A stretch of 64,000 bases of DNA from Candidatus Paceibacterota bacterium (GTDB lineage: Bacteria > Verrucomicrobiota > Verrucomicrobiia > Limisphaerales > UBA8199), in assembly GCA_035452965.1 (NCBI GenBank), contig DAOTCE010000002.1:309898-373897 (forward strand). The letters are read 5' to 3'. The translations under genes and the position numbers were made by a program. The notes beneath the pieces are model-generated. The model worked only from the letters and a program-made list of their open reading frames with translations. It was not told the DNA's origin and made no database searches. Within the stretch, counting starts at the first letter, position 1. Every line of letters starts with the position of its first letter. Positions 26,258 to 33,669 of this stretch are shown here, piece by piece.

Positions 26258-27259
26258 TCAGAATCCGCCCGCGTCCCGCACCATGCTGAAGTAGCCCATG
26301 TAAAAATGGATGATGCGGTAGCCGATGATGAGCGCAATGCAAAGGTAGACAGCGCGCGGCACCCAACACGCTACCGCGTGGAGTTTGCGCGAGCCTTCTT
26401 CCAGGTAATAGGCGTGCAGGCGCCGCAACGTTTCGTCGAGCTGCCCGCTGATTTCGCCCGTCGCGTATTGGGTGGTAAAGAGCTCCGGAAAGAAGCCTGA
26501 CGCCACGACAGTCTCGGCTGGGGTTTGGCCTCCGTTGACCTGCGGCCGCCAGGCCAGCACCGTCCGGCGCAGGGCCGGTGATCCGCTCGCGGCCGCCGCC
26601 AGCTCCCAGGCTTCAATAATCGTCACCCCCGCGCTTAGCAGCGCTTCAAGCGCGGCCGCCAGGCGTGACAGCGCCAGGTAACGCCGCCCCGAGCCCAGCA
26701 CGGGTAGCGGATGCAGTATCGCCTCGAACCCGGCGCGCCAGGTCTCGCCGTGGCGGCTTTGCGCGGCGAGGATCATTAAGGCAACCGCCACATAAATCGG
26801 GACCAGCACCCCTAGCGTTTGGCTCAAGTAGGCCAACCAGTTGCCCGTGGTGAACAACTGCGCAAACGGGAAGATAAATACCGCAAAGTGCAGCAGGAAA
26901 GCCGGATAGGCCAGGTCGCCGATCATCTGGCGGGCGAGGCGGGCGCGGTCGGTATAATAGTTGGCCAGCAGCCGGAAACACGAGTCCAGCCGCCCGCTGT
27001 GCTCGCCCGCTCGCAGCAGCGCGGTGTCGAAGGCCGGCAGCCAATGGCCGCAGCGCTGGAGCGCATCGGTCAGGGTGCAGCCGCCGGCGATCTCCTCGAG
27101 CAGCCGTCCGATCGGTTGCCGGTAGGATCGATCCGGGGGGCTGCGTTGGAGTTGTCCCAGAGCCTGGACCAGCCCAAACCCCGCCCCGGTGAGCTGGCCG
27201 AGCTGATGGTAGAAGTCAGCGCGACGCGACAACTGTCCGGGCGTGATGATGAGCGGCAT
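26258..27259 (-). CDS. Type II secretion system F-domain protein
   Basis: A 333-residue inner-membrane protein of the GspF/PilC family. Two T2SF repeats (about 12-130 and 200-320) each end in a membrane helix, with AFDTALLRAGEHSGRLDSCFRLLANYY and FTTQYATGEISGQLDETLRRLHAYY as the matching conserved segments. GspF-type proteins form the platform that assembles pseudopilins. No other secretion genes are nearby, so it is an orphan or works with components elsewhere; the pseudopilin-like modules found further along the window make it notable. It is divergent from the sigma factor gene. Confidence 0.88.
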   Translation of the reverse strand: MPLIITPGQLSRRADFYHQLGQLTGAGFGLVQALGQLQRSPPDRSYRQPIGRLLEEIAGGCTLTDALQRCGHWLPAFDTALLRAGEHSGRLDSCFRLLANYYTDRARLARQMIGDLAYPAFLLHFAVFIFPFAQLFTTGNWLAYLSQTLGVLVPIYVAVALMILAAQSRHGETWRAGFEAILHPLPVLGSGRRYLALSRLAAALEALLSAGVTIIEAWELAAAASGSPALRRTVLAWRPQVNGGQTPAETVVASGFFPELFTTQYATGEISGQLDETLRRLHAYYLEEGSRKLHAVACWVPRAVYLCIALIIGYRIIHFYMGYFSMVRDAGGF

Positions 27260-27372
27260 GATTCAGGCGCCACGCAGGCGCCAGCTATGCCGCATTCTGG
27301 CCTCAACGCGGACAGCAGTGCAAGTCCGCGGGTTTGCCCAGAGTCCCGGTCTCAGGTAGAGTCTCACTGGAC

Positions 27373-27999
27373 ATGGTTTCCGATGCTGAAGCTGAATTGC
27401 TCGCGCGCTGCCGTCGAGGCGAAGCAGAAGCCTGGGACGAGTTGTTCGACCGGTATTACGCGGCGGCGGCGCGCTTTGTTTTCCAGCTTGGGCATGACCT
27501 CTCGCGCGAGGACGTGGAGGAGATATGCCAGGAGGCCTTCCTGTCGGTCATCCGGAATCTCGGTTCTTTTCACGGCGGCAGCCAGTTTCAGACCTGGTTG
27601 TTCCGCATTGCGGCCAACAAGGCGCGCGACTACCGCGAGCGGCAGCACGCTGCCAAGCGCGGCGGCGGCCAGCCGCTCCTATCCCTCCAGGCGGAAGACC
27701 CGGAGAGCGGGCTGTCCATTGATCCGCCGGCCACCGCCCCAGCGCCCGACCTCGCGCTGCTTAATGCCGAGCAAGCCGGGCTGGTCCACGAGGCCCTCGG
27801 CCGGCTCGAAGAACCTTGCCGTGAGATCATCCAACTGCGCTACTTCGGCGACCTGAGCTACGACGAGATCAGCCGCTCCCTTGATCTCAACCCGAAAACC
27901 GTCAGCTCGCGCCTGAGCAAATGCCTGGACCGCCTGGAGACAATCGCGCGGAGCATCTTTGCGCGGGGAAAACCGGCGGATATCCCGTCTAACCGATAG
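27373..27999 (+). CDS. ECF-type RNA polymerase sigma factor
   Basis: A 208-residue sigma-70 family ECF factor; the ATG at 27373 (MVSDAEAELLARCRRGEAEAWDELFDRYY) matches the family opening. Region 2 spans about 10-85 (EDVEEICQEAFLSVIRNLGSF, FQTWLFRIAANKARDY). Region 4 spans about 130-190 (EPCREIIQLRYFGDLSYDEISRSLDLNPKTVSSRLSKCLDRL). It is followed six bases later by a membrane protein likely to be its anti-sigma partner. The regulon is unknown. Confidence 0.92.
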   Translation: MVSDAEAELLARCRRGEAEAWDELFDRYYAAAARFVFQLGHDLSREDVEEICQEAFLSVIRNLGSFHGGSQFQTWLFRIAANKARDYRERQHAAKRGGGQPLLSLQAEDPESGLSIDPPATAPAPDLALLNAEQAGLVHEALGRLEEPCREIIQLRYFGDLSYDEISRSLDLNPKTVSSRLSKCLDRLETIARSIFARGKPADIPSNR

Positions 28000-28004
28000 C
28001 TGAT

Positions 28005-29477
28005 ATGGCAAACGAACCGGTACGCCCGATAGAAAGACTGCTGCAGGCCGCGGCGAAGAAACGCCGCGACGAGGCTGGCGCGCCCTTCGAGCTCCACCCG
28101 GCCACGCGTCGGCTGTTGCAAGGTGAAGTAACGCGGCAGTTTGCCAAGGCGCGGCCCGAAGCCCGGCCCACACTGCCGCTCCTGGCGCGGTTGTGGCCGC
28201 GTTGTGCCTGGGCCATGGGCATCTTTGCCGTTCTGGCAGTCGCGGTGTGGCTCTCGCTTCCTCCGCCGGACAAGGCCAGCCAGGTTGTTCTCCTGACCAG
28301 GAACGCACCTGAGGAACAAGCCCTGCAGAGGAGTGAGACTCCCCCGCTGCCATCCCCCGCGCCAGTTGCGCCAGCCTCTGAACCAGCGGTTGCTCCCGAG
28401 GCAGCGGCTTCGACCTTGGCCCATTTGGGGACCGATCAAGCTGCCGCCCGCAGGCTCGCCTCCCCAGCCCCATCTGAAGCTCCACTGCTGGCGAATGGCC
28501 GTCTAGCCGCAGACACGGGCAGAGACTCCCAGGACAAGGTGCCGCTCGCATCCACACTCATACCCTCGGAGCGGGAAGCGGCTGTCGGCGAGCAGAAGGC
28601 ATTTTCCGATGACACCCGCGCACAAGGACCAACCGACCGTGCCGGTCGTGCCTTCCAACAGCGTTACGGTTTGGCGGCCAGTCCGACTCTACCCGCCCGG
28701 GCCCCGGCGCCTCTGCCTCCCGCCCCCGTCGCGACGATGTCCACGGCAGTTCCTACGGAAGCCGCGGAAAAATCAGCGGGCGTGACAACTGAAGGAACTG
28801 TCTCTTCCGGCTACGCCTCCAAATCCCAGCCTTCCACCGCCTCGGCCGACCATGCCGCAGCTTCTTCGGAGGCGAAGAACAGCCTGGCCAAATCGTCCGC
28901 CCAAGCCCGGAAGGAAGCCAGGAGCGGCAGCGGTTCGCAGCGCTTTCTACGGGTGTCGCCGGACCGCAGGGCAGCCGTTGCCCTGGCGGACAGAGCTGAG
29001 GCTGCACAGTCCGCGCTGGCTTCATTCGAGGTGGAGCAGGTCGGCCAGCAACTGCGAATTACCGACGAGGATGGTTCGGTATATACGGGCTACATGCGGC
29101 CCGGCGACTCGGTCCGGCGCTCGCGCGCAGCAAAGCTCGAATCGCCGGCAGCCGCCCCGGCGGCCAGGACAGCCGTTGAAAGGCTCGAACCCAGCGAGCC
29201 GATCGGCGTTGTTTCACAACAGCCGCTAATCGAGAACTACTCCTTCCGTGTCGTCGGCACGAATCGAACTCTGCGGCAGAAGCTCGTCTTCACCGGCAAC
29301 CTGACCCGCCAGCCGTCGGCGGCCACCAGCCTTGCCGTCGGCAGCCGCCTTGTTGACGCCAGGAGTGGCGCTATCGAGCCAGGTGTGGTGCCACTTCTCA
29401 ACACGCACATCAGCGGCAAGGTGGTAATTGGCAGCGGCAGACCCGTCGAGGTCAACGCCGTTCCCGCCGCCCCGTAA
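28005..29477 (+). CDS. Membrane protein, probable anti-sigma partner
   Basis: A 490-residue protein with a cytosolic N-terminal part (about 1-62, with LHPATRRLLQGEVTRQF), one membrane helix (about 67-85) and a long disordered Pro/Ala/Ser-rich periplasmic stretch (about 95-330). A more ordered C-terminal domain follows (about 335-490, QLRITDEDGSVYTGYM and VGTNRTLRQKLVFTGNL). No zinc-binding anti-sigma motif (HxxxCxxC) is present, so the assignment rests on the six-base gap to the ECF sigma gene and the topology. It could instead be an effector whose expression is sigma-dependent. Confidence 0.6.
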   Translation: MANEPVRPIERLLQAAAKKRRDEAGAPFELHPATRRLLQGEVTRQFAKARPEARPTLPLLARLWPRCAWAMGIFAVLAVAVWLSLPPPDKASQVVLLTRNAPEEQALQRSETPPLPSPAPVAPASEPAVAPEAAASTLAHLGTDQAAARRLASPAPSEAPLLANGRLAADTGRDSQDKVPLASTLIPSEREAAVGEQKAFSDDTRAQGPTDRAGRAFQQRYGLAASPTLPARAPAPLPPAPVATMSTAVPTEAAEKSAGVTTEGTVSSGYASKSQPSTASADHAAASSEAKNSLAKSSAQARKEARSGSGSQRFLRVSPDRRAAVALADRAEAAQSALASFEVEQVGQQLRITDEDGSVYTGYMRPGDSVRRSRAAKLESPAAAPAARTAVERLEPSEPIGVVSQQPLIENYSFRVVGTNRTLRQKLVFTGNLTRQPSAATSLAVGSRLVDARSGAIEPGVVPLLNTHISGKVVIGSGRPVEVNAVPAAP

Positions 29478-29521
29478 CCGCTCCTGAAAGCCTGACAACG
29501 CCTCCACGGCAACGATCGCGC

Positions 29522-29594
29522 CAGCGCGTATGCATGAAGGCGTGCGGGCATCTGGCCCGCTTGTCTCCTCCGGCAGCTTCAGGCATACGCGCTG
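29522..29594. repeat. 73-bp inverted-repeat element (copy A)
   Basis: Terminal inverted repeats of 18 bases, CAGCGCGTATGCATGAAG (29522-29539) and its complement with one mismatch (29577-29594), enclose a nested hairpin (GCGGGCATCTGGCCCGC). The same arms and hairpin core recur in opposite orientation at 30232-30334. It starts 44 bases after the preceding stop codon. The wider gap 29478-30420 contains this and the repeats listed below plus one coding remnant, and no other gene. Confidence 0.85.
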
Positions 29595-29616
29595 AACCTG
29601 CCCACTGCGCCTGCTG

Positions 29617-29732
29617 CTAGAGCGTCTTCAGATGGTGTAGCCGCCGACGTCAGTCGGCGCACACCGTGGAGGCAGGAGATGATATGGCGCGAACTAACGT
29701 TCGCGGCTACAGAGTTGGTTAAAGCGCTCTAG
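29617..29732. repeat. 116-bp structured repeat with nested inverted repeats
   Basis: Outer arms CTAGAGCG (29617-29624) and CGCTCTAG (29725-29732) enclose TGTAGCCGC (29636-29644) with its complement at 29703-29711. An innermost hairpin CGCCGAC/GTCGGCG lies at 29642-29659. The nesting suggests a folded non-coding element or a miniature mobile repeat. No transposase or coding sequence is associated. Confidence 0.75.
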
Positions 29733-29852
29733 CCCGCAACAGCTATGACGTTCGGCGGCGGAAGAGCTTTGTGAGGCATGCGCGGCACGACGCTTCAGCA
29801 GGCAGACCTGCCAAAAGTGGCAATAGTGGGGGGGGATGGTGACGGGACGGCT

Positions 29853-29885
29853 ACTGGATGGCCACTGGATGGCCACTAGATGGCC
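29853..29885. repeat. Three tandem 11-bp units
   Basis: ACTGGATGGCC occurs at 29853 and 29864, and with one change (ACTAGATGGCC) at 29875. It lies 99 bases before the HTH remnant and has no evident role. Confidence 0.85.
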
Positions 29886-29983
29886 GGGAGGTTACGGGAA
29901 GCAGTGACTTTCGCAGAAACGGCCTAAAAGGGCGGTTGAATTGTCTGGTATCACCGCACGATTGTGTGGCAAAGGCGCACGTC

Positions 29984-30130
29984 ATGAGCGCGCTGGCGGA
30001 ATTGCTCGGGTTAAAGGTGAAGGCGGAGGTGTTCCGGCTGCTGTTCGGGGCGGGAGAAGGACCGCTGCACCTGCGGGCCATGCCCCGGCGGTTCATTGTT
30101 GGAGACGAGGGGAGTTTGGCGGAGCTGTAA
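29984..30130 (+). pseudogene. Remnant of a winged-helix transcription regulator
   Basis: A 48-residue frame from ATG 29984. Its first 31 residues, MSALAELLGLKVKAEVFRLL then FGAGEGPLHLR, match the opening of small winged-helix regulators (the type that continues with a second recognition helix and a dimer helix). After that the frame diverges (AMPRRFIVGDEGSLAEL) and stops, so the recognition helix and the rest of the chain are missing. It lies among repeats, which fits a decaying gene. An alternative is a real micro-protein, but no ribosome site is clear. Confidence 0.45.
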
Positions 30131-30231
30131 CACACTCTCCGCTTGGGCGATGCACCGGTCGGAGGCCGGGTGAATCTCTCACCCCGGCCCTCATCTCGGC
30201 AACGGCACGGGAAAATCGAGCCGCTGGGTGG

Positions 30232-30334
30232 CAGCGCGTATGCATGAAGCTGGCGCACGAGCGCGGGCCCGCTTTGCGGATTGCGGGCCAGACACGCGGG
30301 CAAGATACCCGCGCGCCTTCATGCAGACGCGCTG
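30232..30334. repeat. 103-bp inverted-repeat element (copy B)
   Basis: Left arm CAGCGCGTATGCATGAAG (30232-30249) pairs with the arm at 30317-30334, with one mismatch. Inside are nested GC-rich hairpins including CGCGGGCAAGATACCCGCG. Read on the minus strand it aligns with copy A (29522-29594), with about 30 extra internal bases. It ends 86 bases before the pyrH start. Confidence 0.85.
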
Positions 30335-30420
30335 CGATCGCGCCACCGCGCCACGCATTGAATTGACGTTCCGGTCGGGCGGTGTTAAATGTCCAGCGCG
30401 GATCGGCCGTTACAGTTAGG

Positions 30421-31155
30421 ATGGATGCCATGAAATTATCAAAGCGCCCCAAATACAAACGAATCCTGTTGAAGCTAAGCGGAGAAGCCCTCGGCGGCCC
30501 GACCGGGTTGAACATCTGTCCAAAGGCCGTAGCGGGCATGGCGGAGCAGATACGCGAGGTGCGCAACCTGGGCGTGCAGGTAGTTCTGGTTGTGGGTGGC
30601 GGAAACATCTTTCGCGGGCTGAGCGGCAGCAGGCGCGGCATCGAGCGCGCCACGGGGGACTACATGGGAATGCTGGCGACAATTATCAACGCGCTGGCGT
30701 TGCAGGACGCGCTGGAGAAGATCGGCGTGCCCACCCGCGTGCAAAGCGCCATCAGCATGTCGCAGGTGGCCGAACCCTTCATCCGCCGGCGCGCCGTGCG
30801 GCACATGGAAAAGGGTCGCGTGGTGATCTTCGGCGGCGGGACCGGCAATCCCTACTTCTCCACCGACACCACGGCAGCCTTGCGTGCCAACGAAATCGGC
30901 GCGGAGGTCGTCCTGAAGGCGACCAAGGTGGATGGCATTTACGACAGGGACCCGAAGAAGGATCCTAAAGCGAAACGGTATTCGCGAATCAGTTTCGCCA
31001 AAGCGATACGGGAACAGCTCAAGGTAATGGACACTACCGCGTTCTCGCTCTGCATGGAGAACAACTTGCCGATCGTCGTCTTCGATTTCTTCCGGCCCCA
31101 TAACCTCAAGCGCGTCGTCATGGGTGATCCGATAGGCACGCTGGTGACGCAGTGA
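30421..31155 (+). CDS. pyrH: UMP kinase
   Basis: A 244-residue protein; ATG 30421 is preceded by TTAGG and gives the usual family length. Signatures are YKRILLKLSGEAL (about 9-21), VVLVVGGGNIFRG (about 54-66) and RATGDYMGMLATIINALALQDALE. Further ones are VIFGGGTGNPYFSTDTTAALRA and LKATKVDGIYDRDPKKDP. It phosphorylates UMP to UDP in the cytosol and is normally a hexamer regulated by GTP and UTP. In many genomes frr follows pyrH, but here a convergent hydrolase gene follows. Confidence 0.95.
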   Translation: MDAMKLSKRPKYKRILLKLSGEALGGPTGLNICPKAVAGMAEQIREVRNLGVQVVLVVGGGNIFRGLSGSRRGIERATGDYMGMLATIINALALQDALEKIGVPTRVQSAISMSQVAEPFIRRRAVRHMEKGRVVIFGGGTGNPYFSTDTTAALRANEIGAEVVLKATKVDGIYDRDPKKDPKAKRYSRISFAKAIREQLKVMDTTAFSLCMENNLPIVVFDFFRPHNLKRVVMGDPIGTLVTQ

Positions 31156-31206
31156 TCGCCCCCCCGTCCAGGAGGGTGTGGGCGCGTCTCCTCGGCGCGG
31201 GCGCGC

Positions 31207-32172
31207 TTACTTTGCGGCTGGCGCAGGAGCGGGGAGGGATTCGACCACCGCCTTTGCGACCGTGGCGATGATGTCGCGTTCACTGGCGTGGTCCACGGTG
31301 AAGGTAACGAGAATAAACTTCGAGCCATTGGGCAACTCCACGTAAGCGGCATCGTGGCGGGTTGCACTGGTCCAACCGGCTTTTGACCACAGCTTCGCGC
31401 CGGGTGGCAGGCCCAGGGCGGTATAGGCATGGGCCTGGTCATTCTTGTTGCCGGACCCGGGCGTGGGATCGCGCTTGAGAAGTTCCATCATTTCCGCGCA
31501 GCGCGCGGCGGAAACCGTTTGGCCGGTGACGATTCCAGTCAGCAGCCGGGCGGTGGCATCAGTGGTCAGCCAGTTGCGGTGGTTGGGTTTGTGCAGTTGC
31601 ACCGACTGCATCTCGCGGCCATAGGGGCCTTCGCACCACGGCTTGCGGTTGACGTTGATGTTGGTGTAGCTCAGCGAAGCGAAGTACCGGTTGACGGCAT
31701 TGCGTTTGAAATACCACTGCTCTATCTGCTTCGGGCCCAGCTCAGGACCGCTGGTCGTGCCAGTCAGCAGATCCACGAGGTAGCCGGTCGCCTCGTTGAG
31801 GGAGTCCACAATCATGTCGCGCATAGCGCGACGAAGTTCCGCGGTATCCTTGAGCTTGCCATCCTCCATCCACTGATGCGCAGCCACCATGTAGAATAGC
31901 TTAATGACACTCGCCGGGTAGATCTGCTCCCCGCCCCGGTAGCTGCCTTGCGCAAGTTGCTGCGGGTCGCGCATATCCACGAGCGTCACGGCGAGCTGAT
32001 CGGGGCCGAGCTTCTGCGCCGCAAACTTCTCCAAGGTGTGCTCGACAGCTTTGTTCACAACCTCCTGGAGGCGGGCAGAGCGGGCGGGTTGAGTCTGGGC
32101 CGAGCTGGTTTGCACGGGCAGCAGAGTTAGCAGAGCCAGCGCGGTGAGGGTAGTGCGGATTGATGTGGACAC
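31207..32172 (-). CDS. Exported class A beta-lactamase-like serine hydrolase
   Basis: A 321-residue protein from a GTG start at 32172, with a signal peptide (about 1-25, ending TSSAQ). The class A layout is present: SVIK at 88-91 supplies the nucleophile Ser88 and Lys91. SLN at 124-126 replaces the SDN loop, and SKAG at 263-266 replaces KTG. The changed SDN and KTG loops suggest a peptidase or esterase in the penicillin-binding superfamily rather than a true resistance enzyme. It acts in the periplasm. The NHL gene lies upstream in the same direction, 151 bases away. Confidence 0.8.
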   Translation of the reverse strand: MSTSIRTTLTALALLTLLPVQTSSAQTQPARSARLQEVVNKAVEHTLEKFAAQKLGPDQLAVTLVDMRDPQQLAQGSYRGGEQIYPASVIKLFYMVAAHQWMEDGKLKDTAELRRAMRDMIVDSLNEATGYLVDLLTGTTSGPELGPKQIEQWYFKRNAVNRYFASLSYTNINVNRKPWCEGPYGREMQSVQLHKPNHRNWLTTDATARLLTGIVTGQTVSAARCAEMMELLKRDPTPGSGNKNDQAHAYTALGLPPGAKLWSKAGWTSATRHDAAYVELPNGSKFILVTFTVDHASERDIIATVAKAVVESLPAPAPAAK

Positions 32173-32323
32173 AGGCGTATTAAAGCAAGACCCGTGTTTC
32201 TGGCAAGGTTTGGCAAGGAAATGTCCGGCAATACGAGGCTTGAACTGGTTCGTGAAACCGCGGGCAGATCAGAGCCTCGTAACATCGGCTGCCGCCAGTC
32301 ACGCGGCCCCTTTGAGCAAGCTG

Positions 32324-33664
32324 CTATGGCTTATGGAGCCGGTAGAAAGCCGCCGCGCCGGCCATGTTGGTGGTGAGGATGAAATTGTTTCCCGCCATCG
32401 CGATTCCATTCGTAAGCGGCGTCCAGACGGCGCCGGCAGCGACAGTGCCGGCTGTCTCCAGAACAAAGCCTGTCAGGTAAGACGGCCAGGCAAGTGCCAG
32501 TTCGTTTCCTGCGACAGAGAATTGCAGCAGGGGCTCCACCACCGCTGTCGTCCGGATGGCGTTGTTGCCGGAATCCGCCAAGTAGAGATTGCCCGCGGCG
32601 TCCAGCGCGGCCCCGACCGGCAAGCCAAACTGCGCCGCGCTGCCTGTGCCGTCGGCGAAGCCGGCTATGCCCGGCAACCCGGCGACCGTGCTGACCACCC
32701 AGTTGGTACCATTGGCGGCAAGCTTGCGCAGCGCCTGGTTGCCGGAATCCACGACGAACAGCGTGGCGGCGTCGGCAGCGCAAATTCCCTGTGGGTGGAA
32801 AAAGCGGGCGGTGCTGTTCGTGCCATCGGCGCTGCCCCAGACACCCGCCAGGCCGGCAATCGTGCTCACCGCCCCGCCGGGCGTGATCCTTCGGATCGTG
32901 TGATTGAGAGAATCCGTGACGTAGAGATTCGCAGCGCCGTCGAGGGCAATCGCCGCCGGTCGGTTGAAGCGTGCCTTGCTGTTGGTGCCGTCGGCGGAAC
33001 CTAAATTCCCTGCCAGCCCTGCCAGGGTGGTCACGACACCCGCCGGGGTGATCTTGCGAATCGTGTGATTCCACGCATCCGCGACATAAACATGGTCGTC
33101 GCCGTCCACCGCAAGTCCTTCCGGTTGGTGGAAATAAGCGTTGGCACCCGTGCCGTCGAGGCTGTTGGCGTTTCCGGTGGAACCGGCGAACAGGCTGACA
33201 GTTCCCTCGGGCGAGATCCTCCTGATTGTCGCGTTGGCGGTGTCCGCCACGTAGATAAAGCCAACGCTGTCCACGGCGATTCCCTGCGGTCCGTAGAATC
33301 GCCCATTCGTGCCGGCCCCGTCCGCGCTGCCGAAAGTTCCGGCCAGCCCGGCGAAGGTGCTCACGGCGCCCGCCGGAGTGATCTTCCGAATCGTGCTGTT
33401 TGCGGTGTCAGCCACATAGATATTCCCCGCGTTCTCCGCGGTGACACCGAGCGGCAGGTTGAAGCGCGCGCTGCTGCCGAAGCCGTCGGCGCTGCCCTGG
33501 GTAGCATTGCCCGCCAGCGTGTTGATCGCGAGGGACTGCGAACGAGCAGTCGTGGAGCACGCGAGCCATAAGCTGCAAGCCAAAGTCGGCGCCACCTTCG
33601 CCGCGAGGTGGATGCGCCGACTGAGATCGGCGGCGGCGCGGGCAAGTGTTCGGGCCAGGTTCAT
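32324..33664 (-). CDS. Secreted NHL-repeat protein with FYRL-type end
   Basis: A 446-residue protein from ATG 33664 (a TTG nine bases earlier overlaps the GH20 stop). A signal region covers about 1-43. Six to seven NHL beta-propeller repeats follow, each with a unit like NIYVADTANSTIRKITPAGAV plus STFAGLAGTFGSADG. The C-terminal domain of about 70 residues (LAWPSYLTGFVLETAG to AAFYRLHKP) is shared in style with two other secreted proteins of this window. NHL propellers bind ligands or partners. The gene lies directly after the hexosaminidase and is probably co-transcribed. Confidence 0.82.
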   Translation of the reverse strand: MNLARTLARAAADLSRRIHLAAKVAPTLACSLWLACSTTARSQSLAINTLAGNATQGSADGFGSSARFNLPLGVTAENAGNIYVADTANSTIRKITPAGAVSTFAGLAGTFGSADGAGTNGRFYGPQGIAVDSVGFIYVADTANATIRRISPEGTVSLFAGSTGNANSLDGTGANAYFHQPEGLAVDGDDHVYVADAWNHTIRKITPAGVVTTLAGLAGNLGSADGTNSKARFNRPAAIALDGAANLYVTDSLNHTIRRITPGGAVSTIAGLAGVWGSADGTNSTARFFHPQGICAADAATLFVVDSGNQALRKLAANGTNWVVSTVAGLPGIAGFADGTGSAAQFGLPVGAALDAAGNLYLADSGNNAIRTTAVVEPLLQFSVAGNELALAWPSYLTGFVLETAGTVAAGAVWTPLTNGIAMAGNNFILTTNMAGAAAFYRLHKP

Positions 33665-33669
33665 GCGAG

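Noticed and set aside
30228..30419. Short frames just upstream of pyrH
   Set aside because: They run through the inverted-repeat element and have no coding character.
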